Shown here: piece after piece, positions 27,976-36,104 of the stretch | Numbering within the stretch: the stretch's first letter is position 1 | Layout: each line of letters opens with the position of its first letter | Assembly: GCA_015231795.1 (NCBI GenBank) | Contig: JADGAX010000007.1 | Location: 123,020 to 187,019, forward strand | Origin: Alphaproteobacteria bacterium | Lineage (GTDB): Bacteria > Pseudomonadota > Alphaproteobacteria > Rhodospirillales > WMHbin7 | DNA length: 64,000 nucleotides | Direction: 5' to 3' | The notes under the pieces: generated by a model | Seen by the model: only the letters and a program-made list of their open reading frames with translations | Database searches by the model: none | Told to the model about the DNA's origin: nothing | Translations under genes and position numbers: made by a program

Positions 27976-28434
27976 ATGAAACGCTTAACCAAAACCCTCT
28001 TGGCCACTGCGGCCATCCTTGCCGTTGCGGCGCTGCCTGTCATGGCGGCGGGTCCGGGCGGCGGCTTCGGCGCCGGCAAGGGCGATTGCCCCGGCTATGG
28101 CCAGCAGATCTCCGAGAAGTTGAAGCTGACCGCCCCCCAGAAGGCGGCCTACGAAGATTTTCTGAAAGTGGCGACGGCCCAGCGCGAGGAACATTGGAAG
28201 ACCCGCCAAGCCATGGACCCGGCAGCCATTCAGTCCATGACGGTCGAACAGTTCCGCGCCCACCAGACCGATATGATGCAAAGCCGCATCGAATCGAAGA
28301 CCAAGGTCTTCGAGGCGCGTCAGAAGTTCACGGCGACCTTGACCGCCGAGCAGAAGAAGCTGTTGGACGACAGTTTCGGCCCCGGCATGGGCAAGGGCAA
28401 GCGCGGCCCCCATGGTGGCGGCTGGATGATGTAA
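27976..28434 (+). CDS. Periplasmic Spy/CpxP-like LTxxQ protein
   Basis: 152 residues with a Sec signal peptide (1-25, ...LPVMAAG) and two LTxxQ motifs, LTAPQ at 51-55 and LTAEQ at 122-126, the signature of the Spy/CpxP periplasmic chaperone and metal-stress family. The mature protein is helical and rich in Lys/Gln, ending in a Gly/His-rich tail (GPHGGGWMM) that could bind metal. The start ATG is preceded by CAGGAG. It is divergent from the two-component system, and the GTTACA operator lies between; a feedback role like CpxP on the kinase is an inference from this layout. Confidence 0.85.
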   Translation: MKRLTKTLLATAAILAVAALPVMAAGPGGGFGAGKGDCPGYGQQISEKLKLTAPQKAAYEDFLKVATAQREEHWKTRQAMDPAAIQSMTVEQFRAHQTDMMQSRIESKTKVFEARQKFTATLTAEQKKLLDDSFGPGMGKGKRGPHGGGWMM

Positions 28435-28485
28435 TCGCTTAAAATTAAGCCGATGCCAAGTCTCCTCCTTGGCCGTCGGTGATGA

Positions 28486-28526
28486 AAGGCCCGGTTTCCG
28501 CCCCCCCGGAACCGGGCCTTATTTTG
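28486..28526 (+). terminator. Intrinsic terminator of the spy-like gene
   Basis: Stem of about 14 bp, AAGGCCCGGTT (28486-28496) with AACCGGGCCTT (28510-28520), extended inward by CCG/CGG with one bulged T, followed by ATTTT. It overlaps the last codons of the convergent hpnG. Confidence 0.8.
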
Positions 28527-29157
28527 TCAGAAGAACGGGCAGGGCGGCTTTCAGGGCGGCAAAGGCCTTGCCGCTTGTGCGCGCCAGACGGATCAGGTCG
28601 GGCAGGGCGGCAGGTTTTCTTGCAAGCCCCATGAGAATAATGCCGATCCGCGTCTTGCCTTCCGGCGTCGTGGCGTCGGCGATGAAACCGGGAAGCGCCA
28701 TGTCGGCAGTGTCGGCCACGGCGCGCAAGACCAGGAAAGGAACGCCCTTTGCTTTTGCCACGCGGGCCACGGCATGACTTTCCATATCGACCGCGACGGC
28801 GCCGGTGCGCGACCTGATTTGCGCCTTCTCATCAGGCGAAGCAAGCAGGACGTCCGATCCCGCCATCGGCAGGCAAATTGCGTTTAGAAAATGATGGCTG
28901 GCGTCGCAAGCGAAGCGCTGGCCGTCGGGTGCTACGATCTCGCTGGGGACCAGTAGTGTTCCCGCCGCCAAGGTTGGATCAAGGCCGCCCGCCAAACCGA
29001 AGCTGACCAATAGATCGCAGCCATGTTCCAGCAGCTTGATCGCCACCGCTTCGGCGCGTTTGGCGTCGGCGCCGGAGCAGAAAACGGGGTAGGGGGAAGG
29101 AATCAGCGCGGCTTCGCGTTCGACGCCGACAACGAAGCCGGGACGCTTACATCCCAT
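28519..29157 (-). CDS. hpnG: Hopanoid-associated phosphorylase HpnG
   Basis: 212-residue member of the purine nucleoside phosphorylase/MTA-SAH nucleosidase superfamily. HpnG removes adenine from adenosylhopane made by HpnH. Family landmarks are VSFGLAGGLDPTLAAGTLLVP near residue 50 and the VAVDMESHAVARVAKAKGVPFLVLRAVAD block near 120-150, which holds the ribose-contacting MES and purine-binding Asp. It starts inside the end of shc, with an 11-base overlap, so shc-hpnG is one operon. It is slightly shorter than typical superfamily members but keeps the motifs. Confidence 0.9.
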   Translation of the reverse strand: MGCKRPGFVVGVEREAALIPSPYPVFCSGADAKRAEAVAIKLLEHGCDLLVSFGLAGGLDPTLAAGTLLVPSEIVAPDGQRFACDASHHFLNAICLPMAGSDVLLASPDEKAQIRSRTGAVAVDMESHAVARVAKAKGVPFLVLRAVADTADMALPGFIADATTPEGKTRIGIILMGLARKPAALPDLIRLARTSGKAFAALKAALPVLLTK

Positions 29158-31129
29158 AGGCCGTGCGGCGGCTATTGGCGCGCTTCAGGTTCTTGTAGCG
29201 GGCCAACGCCCACAGCGGGAAATAGGCGCTGTAGCCGTGATAACGCAGATAGAAGACCTTGGGGAAGCCCACGGCGGTATAGCGTTCCTCGTGCCATTTG
29301 CCATACATGTCGCGCGGCGTGTTCATCAGATAGGCGATGCCCTTGGCGACTTCGGGCGAATCGACTTCGCCAGCCGCCATCAGGCCTAGCAGCGCCCAGG
29401 CGGTTTGCGACGGCGTGCTTTCGTGGCACAGGGTCTTGCTTTCGTCCCAATAGCTGGCGCAATCCTCGCCCCAGCCGCCATCCTCGCGCTGGCGATTCTT
29501 CAGCCAATCGACGGCCCTGCGGATGTGTGGCGCGTTCATGTCCTCGCCAGCGGCATTGAAGGCGCACAAGGCCGACCAAGTGCCGTAGATGTAATTGGTG
29601 CCCCAGCGACCGAACCAGGAACCGTCGGTCTCCTGCTCGATCCTCATATATTCAAGGCCTGCCGCCACCTTGGGGTGATTGGCGTCGTAGCCCAATTGCG
29701 CCAGCAGGCTTAAGCAGCGCGCGCTAACATCCAGCGTCGGCGGATCAAGAAGTGCTCCATGGTCGGCGAAAGGAATGTGGTTCAGATGGTACTTTTCATT
29801 CTCGGCGTCGAAGGCGGCCCAGCCGCCATTGCCGCACTGCATGCCTTCAACCCACTCGGCGGCGCGTGAGACGGCTTCCCGGCTTTCGCTGGGCTGGGCG
29901 CGGTGCAAGGCCAGCGCCACCACGGCGGTGTCGTCGACGTCGGGGTAATAATCGTTGCGGTACTGGAAGGCCCAGCCGCCGGGGCGAAGCCCGGGACGCT
30001 GCCAGATCCAATCGCCCTCGACATCCAACACTTGGCGGTCCTTCAGCCAGTCCATCGCCTTGGCGATGGCGGGATGATCGCCCGGCAACCCGGCTTCCAT
30101 CAGCGCGTGGGCGGCCAGACCCGTGTCCCAGACCGGCGAAACGCAGGGCTGGCAGTAAGCCGTATCGCCATGTTCAACCACCAACAGGTCGATCGATTTG
30201 CGGGCGATCTTGAAGTTGGGGTCGTCGCGGTCGTAACCCAGCGCATCCATCGCCATCACGCTGTTGGCCATGGCCGGGAAGATGGCGCCCAGGCCATCCT
30301 CGCCGTTCAAGCGCTCGAGCGTGAATTCCATGCACTTGTCGATCGACTTTTTCTCAAGGAATTTGGGGAAGAAAAATTCGACGGCGCGCAGAAACTTGTC
30401 GAGAACCAGAAAGAAATTGCCCAGGCGCGACCCGGTGGGATTGTTCTGCCAGTCGCGAATCTTTTCAGGATCGGCCAGGAACAGCTCGCGCACGCCGACG
30501 CCGCCCTTGTTGCGCGCCTTGGGCTTGATCGTGCAAAGCACGAACATGGGCACCATCACGGTGCGCGACCAGTAAGAAACCTTGGAAATATGGAAAGGAA
30601 ACCATTCAGGCAACAAAATGGCCTCGGCCCTTGTCACAGGCACGGCCCGCCAAGGAACCTGTCCGAACAAGGCCAGCGCAAAGCGTGTGAACACGTTGGC
30701 TTTCTCGGCGCCGCCCAAGGCATGAATGCGTTCACGGGCCATTTTCATGTGTGGGGCGTCGATGTCGTCGCCAACCATCTTCAACGCGTAATAGCCCTTT
30801 ACCGATGCCGATATGTTGGACGCACCCTTATGAAACAGGGGCCAGCCGCCGTCTTCGTTCTGGATGCTGCGCAGATAGCGGGCCAGCTTGGCCTCCAGCT
30901 CCGGCTGGGGCGTGTCCAGATAACGGTTGAGGAAGATGTATTCCGCCGGGATGGTAGCGTCGGCTTCAAGCTCGTAGACCCAGTGGCCGTCCGGCTTTTG
31001 GCGCTTCAAGATTCCCTCGGCCACCGTCTGCACGGTGCGTTCGACGGCGTCCAGCGACAAGCCATTGTCCTGGCGGTCAACGGCTGTCTCGAGGCTTTCG
31101 GGTGAAGTCCTTAGGGCAGTGACGGTCAT
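29147..31129 (-). CDS. shc: Squalene-hopene cyclase
   Basis: 660-residue class II terpene cyclase (HpnF) that protonates squalene and folds it into hopene and hopanol at the membrane. The catalytic acid motif DxDD is present as YPDVDDTAVV near residues 395-398, and several QW repeats (for example QREDGGWGED and QTDGSWFGRWG) mark the alpha-barrels. Length is normal. hpnG overlaps its 3' end. The 486 bp upstream hold no secure gene. It acts on the squalene made through HpnCDE; only the HpnD step is encoded in the window. Confidence 0.96.
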   Translation of the reverse strand: MTVTALRTSPESLETAVDRQDNGLSLDAVERTVQTVAEGILKRQKPDGHWVYELEADATIPAEYIFLNRYLDTPQPELEAKLARYLRSIQNEDGGWPLFHKGASNISASVKGYYALKMVGDDIDAPHMKMARERIHALGGAEKANVFTRFALALFGQVPWRAVPVTRAEAILLPEWFPFHISKVSYWSRTVMVPMFVLCTIKPKARNKGGVGVRELFLADPEKIRDWQNNPTGSRLGNFFLVLDKFLRAVEFFFPKFLEKKSIDKCMEFTLERLNGEDGLGAIFPAMANSVMAMDALGYDRDDPNFKIARKSIDLLVVEHGDTAYCQPCVSPVWDTGLAAHALMEAGLPGDHPAIAKAMDWLKDRQVLDVEGDWIWQRPGLRPGGWAFQYRNDYYPDVDDTAVVALALHRAQPSESREAVSRAAEWVEGMQCGNGGWAAFDAENEKYHLNHIPFADHGALLDPPTLDVSARCLSLLAQLGYDANHPKVAAGLEYMRIEQETDGSWFGRWGTNYIYGTWSALCAFNAAGEDMNAPHIRRAVDWLKNRQREDGGWGEDCASYWDESKTLCHESTPSQTAWALLGLMAAGEVDSPEVAKGIAYLMNTPRDMYGKWHEERYTAVGFPKVFYLRYHGYSAYFPLWALARYKNLKRANSRRTAYGM

Positions 31130-31615
31130 GGCGCGTTGGAATCTCTCAATAACCCAATAATTCCCTGGGTATTTCGCACCGCAATATGTCGCTGATTCGC
31201 TATTCCGTCAAGGGGAGCGGTTGATAAATAGCGCTATCCCAGCTCTGTCCAGAGATCGAGATCTCCCATACTTCTGAAATCAGAGAAAACCCATCGTCGT
31301 TGAATGAGAGAAATGATCTGAAACATCAATGCTGTGTGATCGCCGAAAACCAATCGTTCAGCGACCTGCGACAGTTGTTGGGGCTGCGTGAGACTTGAGT
31401 TTAAAAAAACCCGGAGAGGTTTGGCCTCTCCGGGTGATGTCATTCTTCTGGGTGCTCGCTCAGAAGAAGACGGTTGAACCTTGATTTCTGTAGCGATCCT
31501 GGTGCGCGCACTTGGGTGGCGGGCATGCTGGGGCGGTGATTGTGCAAGACGACATTGCTTGAATAGCCCGCAAGGACCGAGGGGCGGTCTCTCAGGTCTT
31601 TCGCTGGGCTTGATT
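31130..31615. other. Intergenic stretch with a terminator and a possible gene remnant
   Basis: No intact gene is supported here. At 31234-31400 the minus strand reads about 50 residues of protein-like sequence ending SMGDLDLWTELG and a stop. The frame has no credible start: it runs back through the terminator hairpin at 31402-31435 and into the next gene's non-coding flank. The stretch is less GC-rich than its neighbours. It could be the decayed 3' end of a lost gene. Confidence 0.4.
31402..31435 (-). terminator. Intrinsic terminator of the DUF2946-like gene
   Basis: A perfect 11-bp stem, ACCCGGAGAGG (31409-31419) with CCTCTCCGGGT (31425-31435), five-base loop. Read leftwards it is followed by a seven-base T-run (the A-run at 31403-31409). 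It lies 180 bp beyond the stop of the leftward gene at 31616. Confidence 0.85.
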
Positions 31616-32041
31616 TCAGGCGAGGGAGGGCGGCGCCCTGGGAGAGGCCTTGCCGGGCGGCAAAGGCTGCGGGACGAATGCGGTGTCCGCTGGAGGAACA
31701 GCGGGTTCCCCAATCTGTCGCAAATGAGTGAGATAGGCGATGTTCTTCGGCTGCTGTCCGGCATGCAGCAAGGGCAGGCAGAAAACGCAATTCGCGCCGT
31801 CCTGCCTAGCAGGATTGGAAGAAGGCGCTGGTTGATTGTCGTCGCCCTGCGGCAGCGCCATGCCCTGGGCCGTACAGATGGCGGCCTGGGAAATATCCAT
31901 ATTCATGGGCGAAGAAAGAGCGCTTGCCAGGAGATTGAACATCAGCAGCGACAGGGCGAGAAAACCCGTCAAGCGCCGCCCAAGGCCATGCCGACTTGGC
32001 TGGCTACTGAAGGCGGGATAGATCGGCTGATGCTTATCCAT
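31616..32041 (-). CDS. DUF2946-like small secreted or membrane protein
   Basis: 141 residues with one hydrophobic helix at about 24-43 (LTGFLALSLLMFNLLASAL) after a basic N-terminus, suggesting a signal anchor. The rest has a Cys residue in AAICTAQGMALPQ and a CVFCLPLLHAG motif (CxxC...H) near 95-105, the pattern of the DUF2946/DUF2946-like family, whose members often sit beside copper or TonB-receptor genes. No such neighbour is seen here. The C-terminus is proline-rich. A good terminator downstream supports a transcribed gene. Function is unknown. Confidence 0.65.
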   Translation of the reverse strand: MDKHQPIYPAFSSQPSRHGLGRRLTGFLALSLLMFNLLASALSSPMNMDISQAAICTAQGMALPQGDDNQPAPSSNPARQDGANCVFCLPLLHAGQQPKNIAYLTHLRQIGEPAVPPADTAFVPQPLPPGKASPRAPPSLA

Positions 32042-32127
32042 AGCGCCATGCTAAGGAATTCATGGCTTATCGCGCAATGAAAAAATAGCGGAAAACCCCT
32101 TGATATTTGTCAATAATAGCTGCGAAT

Positions 32128-34182
32128 TCAGCTGGTTGGCGGACCTGCCGACAACGCGCCATGCAGCGCCGCCCACAGCTTTTCCCCTTTGGAAATTTTC
32201 AAGGGGGCGGCAGGGTTGCTCCAACCCCGGTCGATCAGGCGCTCCAGAATCAATTTGTAGACGGCCATCATGGATAGCGCAGGACGCAAAGGCCTGGAAT
32301 CAGTGCTTGCCATCAGGGCGGCTGCTTGGGTGAAATGGTTCTTGGCTTCCGTGGACAGAATCAGGCACACGGCCTGCAAATGCGGATGCGCCAATACGCC
32401 AGCCGGATCTCGTTCCTGGATGCGGCATTTGGCCAGCACGTTGCTGGGCAGATACAGGCGGCCCAGTTCGGCATCTTCCGCCAGATCGCGCAGGATGTTG
32501 GTGATCTGTAGCGCCTTCCCCAGGCTGTTGGCCAGGGAATCGGCGATTTTGACGGGCGCTCCCATGACGCGGTTTGACAATCTGCCCACAGCGCAGGCCA
32601 CGCGATCGATATACTGGTCGAATATCTCGCGCGAGGGCGCTTGAATGGGGTCTCCGGCATCCATCTCCATGCCGTCGATGATGGCTTCGAAATCGACCTG
32701 ACGCAGGGCATAGCGGCGGATGGGTGCTCGCAGCGCTCGCAGCAAGGGCATGTCCTCGGGCAGATCCTTGTCTTCGAAAGCAAGCTGAATGCCGTGGCGC
32801 CAGCGGGCCAATTCCTGGCGCTTGGTCTCGGGCGCATCCTGGGAATCGGCGATGTCATCGACGGCCCGGCAAAAGGCGTAGATGGCGAACATGGCCTGAC
32901 GGCGCTCCTCGGGCAGCGTGCGCATGGCCCAATAGAAGGACGTTCCCGCCTTTTCGACGATCTCGGCGGCCATTTGCAGCGAAGCGCGGTCGCTATCGGG
33001 GTCGGCGAACCCGCCGCTATGGCTGCGGCCCTTCCAGGCCGATCCGCGCCGAAGGCCCGAATCAACGGTCATCAGGGCATACAACAATCCCGACAGCGGC
33101 AAGGTAAGCGCCCAGGGAATCGCGGGTTTCAAGCCGTACATGGACAAGGTGGGCAAATAGGCGATGGTCATGCACAGCCATCCCAGCGTTCCCGACAAGG
33201 TCAGGAAACCGTTGCCGCTGATGATGCCCAACGCCAGAGCGACCGGCGGCGCCATGTAGAGCAGCAGCATTCCGGCCACCGCTCCGGCCAGCAGAAGCCA
33301 GGAATGGCGAAGCTGCACGAAGGCGGTGCGGGCCACCATCGACCAGATGCTGGCAAGCGAAGGATATGGGCGCAGACTTTTCGATTCGTCGCTCTGGGCC
33401 AGCCCCAGCCAGATCGGTCCCTGCGGCTTTAAAATAGATGCCAGGGCGCAATCGTCGATGATGCGATCACGTATGGCTTGAATGCCGCCGGCCGATTCCA
33501 AGGATTCCTTGCGCACCAACATGCAGCCCCCGGCGGCGGCGGCGGTGCTGGAAAGCGGGTTGTTGACGTCGGCGAAGGGATACAGTTTTTGGAAAAAGAA
33601 AACGAAGGCCGGGATCAGCAGGCGCTCCCAAATGCCGGTGCAATTGAGTCTGGCCATCAACGAGACCAGACTGGCATTGCGATCCTCGGCCTGGGCGGCA
33701 AGGCGGGACAAGGTGGACGGGCCGTGCGCAATGTCGGCATCCGTCAGCCAGTAATAGACCGTTGTGGGCGCCAGTTCCCTGGCTTTGTCGACGCCTTGGG
33801 AAACGGCCCACATTTTCCCTGCCCAGCCTTTGGGCAGATCGCGGCCTTGCACGACGTGCAGTCTGGGGTCGTCTAGCGTTTGCGCCAGTTGGGCCGTGGC
33901 GTCGGCGCTGTGATCGTCGACCAGGATGACGTGGGAAAGTCCGGCGTAGTCCTGGGCCAGAATCGAGCCAATGGATTGGAGAATGGTCGCCGCCTCGTCG
34001 CGCGCCGGAACGATGGCGACGATTTGCGGCGGATTGCGGCCCGGAAAGCGGCTAAGCGAGGGTAAGGCCTGATCGGCGCGCCAAAAACCGTGGCGGCCCA
34101 TCAGCAGCCCAAGCCAGACGGCCAGCGCGATCAGGGCCGGCACCAGAAACAGCGTCACGATTGCTCCCCAATGTGATGACAT
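32128..34182 (-). CDS. Fusion of HpnB glycosyltransferase and HpnD presqualene diphosphate synthase
   Basis: A single 684-residue frame. Residues 1-390 match HpnB: an N-terminal membrane helix (8-28), a GT2 domain (about 50-290, VAIVPARDEAATI, ILVDDHSADAT, LTDADIAHGP) and four to five hydrophobic helices (290-385). After a short Ser/Asp linker, residues 400-684 match HpnD of the squalene/phytoene synthase family, with both Asp-rich motifs: FCRAVDDIADSQD near 441 and NILRDLAEDAELGRLYLP near 562. HpnD condenses farnesyl diphosphate to presqualene diphosphate. These are normally separate proteins. An internal ATG at 32973 lacks a ribosome-binding site, so a true fusion is favoured. Confidence 0.88.
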   Translation of the reverse strand: MSSHWGAIVTLFLVPALIALAVWLGLLMGRHGFWRADQALPSLSRFPGRNPPQIVAIVPARDEAATILQSIGSILAQDYAGLSHVILVDDHSADATAQLAQTLDDPRLHVVQGRDLPKGWAGKMWAVSQGVDKARELAPTTVYYWLTDADIAHGPSTLSRLAAQAEDRNASLVSLMARLNCTGIWERLLIPAFVFFFQKLYPFADVNNPLSSTAAAAGGCMLVRKESLESAGGIQAIRDRIIDDCALASILKPQGPIWLGLAQSDESKSLRPYPSLASIWSMVARTAFVQLRHSWLLLAGAVAGMLLLYMAPPVALALGIISGNGFLTLSGTLGWLCMTIAYLPTLSMYGLKPAIPWALTLPLSGLLYALMTVDSGLRRGSAWKGRSHSGGFADPDSDRASLQMAAEIVEKAGTSFYWAMRTLPEERRQAMFAIYAFCRAVDDIADSQDAPETKRQELARWRHGIQLAFEDKDLPEDMPLLRALRAPIRRYALRQVDFEAIIDGMEMDAGDPIQAPSREIFDQYIDRVACAVGRLSNRVMGAPVKIADSLANSLGKALQITNILRDLAEDAELGRLYLPSNVLAKCRIQERDPAGVLAHPHLQAVCLILSTEAKNHFTQAAALMASTDSRPLRPALSMMAVYKLILERLIDRGWSNPAAPLKISKGEKLWAALHGALSAGPPTS

Positions 34183-34262
34183 TCTTCTGAGACGTTTCTA
34201 TCACGTCCGGAAATTGTGTGACAGGTCTTTGATTGGCCTTTGTTTCAGAAAAGCAAAGCCTT

Positions 34263-36104
34263 ATGATTGGCTCTTGGCGAAGTGAGAGGTCTGCGTTGTC
34301 ACTGGCGGAAACCATGAAAAGGGCCGATCCGGCCCATGCGATCGAGATCGCCGACCGGGTGTGGTGGGTCGGACATTACCTTCCCGGCGATGCTTTCCAG
34401 TGCCATGTCTATCTGCTTGAACACGGCGATCAATCGGTTTTGTTCGATCCCGGTTCGATGCTGACCTATGAACATACGCTGGCCAAGATCGCCGAAGTCA
34501 CGGATTTTTCCAATATCCGCTGGTTCGTTTGTCATCACCAAGACCCCGACATCACCTCGGCCATGCCCAAAATCGACGCGCTGATCACGCGCGACGACGC
34601 CAGACTGGTTTCGCATTGGCGCGGCCAGGCCTTGATCAAGCATTACGGACTGAAGCTGCCATTCTGGATGCCCGAAGAACATGACTGGAAGCTCGATCTG
34701 GGCGGCAGGAAACTGAAATTCCTGTTCACGCCCTATGCGCATTTTCCGGGCGCTTTCGTTACCTTCGACGAACAAACGGGGGCGCTGTTTTCCAGCGACA
34801 TCTTCGGGGGCTTCACCGAAGGATTCTCGCTGGTGGCCGAAAGCATGGATTATTTCGAAAGTCTGAAACCTTTCCACGAGCACTACATCCCCAGCCGCGA
34901 CGTGTTGCTGCATTCCTTGACGCGCATCGAAAAGCTCGATCTGAAGATGATCTGTCCACAGCATGGCTCGATCATTCCCGATCATTTGGTGCGGCCCATC
35001 ATTGAGCAGCTAAAGACCCTCGATTGCGGATTGTATCTGCTGGCCAAGGAAGACACCGACATTCATCGCCTGTCGCGCCTGAACCAGATGTTGTCCGACA
35101 TCACCAAGACGATGACCGTTTACCGCGAATTCCAGGATGTGGCGCGCGCCCTGCTTGAAGTGGCGCAGAGATTCGTTCCCGCCAGACTGATCGAATTCTT
35201 CGCCCGTTCGCAGGGTCATGACGACAAGGTGCTGCATCTGGGGCCTGAAACCCGCTACAAGGGAAATCTGACCGATCCGCCGCTGCTGGCCGCCATGACG
35301 CTGGGTAAGGACGCCAAAAGCTGGGGGCGGCGCCACAAATGGAACTTCACGCTGGTGGGACCCGAAGACGCCGGGCGGCGCATGCATGCCTTGGCCGTTC
35401 CCTTGTTCTCGCCGGAAAAGGGCACCATCGAAGCCTTGGCCCTGATCCATCTGGACAAGCGCATCGCCATCAATTCCGAAGTCGTCGAGATGATCCAGCA
35501 ATTGAACATTCCGTTGCAGGTGGCGGTCGAGCGCGAAACCATTTACAGAACCCTCGATCTGGAGCGCAAACAGTTCTATGAACGCTCGATCCGCGACGCC
35601 CTGACCGGCCTTTACACGCGCTTTTACATGCAAGATATGGTCGAGCGCCTGTTCGCCATCCATGATCGCGACAAGGGGGCGGGCGTATCGGTGGCGATGG
35701 TCGATATCGACCATTTCAAGTCGGTCAATGACACCTACGGCCACAATCAGGGCGATATCGTCTTGAAGCAGGTTGCCGCAGTCCTGACCGAAACCAGCCG
35801 ACATGGCGATCTGCCGGTGCGCTTGGGCGGCGAGGAGTTTGCGGTCTTCGTGGCTGGCCGTTCCGCCAGCGAGATCGGAGCCTTTGCCGAACGGTTGCGC
35901 GAGGCGGTCGAGGGGCTGGAGTTCGGCCCTCCGATGGAGGGACGCAAGGTGACGGCCAGCGTGGGCGTGGCCGAGCGTCGCCAAAAGGAAAGCCTGATCG
36001 ATTTCCTGGGCCGGGCTGACGCGGCGCTTTATCGCGCCAAGCAAAGCGGGCGCAATCAGGTGTGCTGCTTGCTGGCGCAGCCCTCGGAACCCAACATCAA
36101 TTGA
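34263..36104 (+). CDS. Diguanylate cyclase with N-terminal di-iron metallo-beta-lactamase (ODP-like) domain
   Basis: About 613 residues. The N-terminal 250 residues form a metallo-beta-lactamase fold of the flavodiiron/ODP type: VYLLEHGDQSVLFDPGS, CHHQDPDI (His91/92, Asp94, Asp96), His160 in TPYAHFPGAF, Asp179 in SSDIFGGF and His234 in CPQHGSII are all candidate metal ligands. A GAF-like or helical region follows (about 280-420), then GGDEF (about 440-600) with RLGGEEF and an RxxD site (RHGD). The likely role is O2, NO or redox control of c-di-GMP synthesis; no flavodoxin domain is present. Start is uncertain: ATG 34263, TTG 34233 or ATG 34314. Confidence 0.85.
   Translation: MIGSWRSERSALSLAETMKRADPAHAIEIADRVWWVGHYLPGDAFQCHVYLLEHGDQSVLFDPGSMLTYEHTLAKIAEVTDFSNIRWFVCHHQDPDITSAMPKIDALITRDDARLVSHWRGQALIKHYGLKLPFWMPEEHDWKLDLGGRKLKFLFTPYAHFPGAFVTFDEQTGALFSSDIFGGFTEGFSLVAESMDYFESLKPFHEHYIPSRDVLLHSLTRIEKLDLKMICPQHGSIIPDHLVRPIIEQLKTLDCGLYLLAKEDTDIHRLSRLNQMLSDITKTMTVYREFQDVARALLEVAQRFVPARLIEFFARSQGHDDKVLHLGPETRYKGNLTDPPLLAAMTLGKDAKSWGRRHKWNFTLVGPEDAGRRMHALAVPLFSPEKGTIEALALIHLDKRIAINSEVVEMIQQLNIPLQVAVERETIYRTLDLERKQFYERSIRDALTGLYTRFYMQDMVERLFAIHDRDKGAGVSVAMVDIDHFKSVNDTYGHNQGDIVLKQVAAVLTETSRHGDLPVRLGGEEFAVFVAGRSASEIGAFAERLREAVEGLEFGPPMEGRKVTASVGVAERRQKESLIDFLGRADAALYRAKQSGRNQVCCLLAQPSEPNIN

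Noticed and set aside
32128..32973. hpnD as a separate gene within the fusion
   Set aside because: The internal ATG at 32973 has no ribosome-binding site and the frame runs through without a stop, so a single protein is favoured.
34263..35010. Flavodiiron NO/O2 reductase
   Set aside because: The flavodoxin domain is missing and the domain continues into GGDEF, so a sensor is more likely than a reductase.
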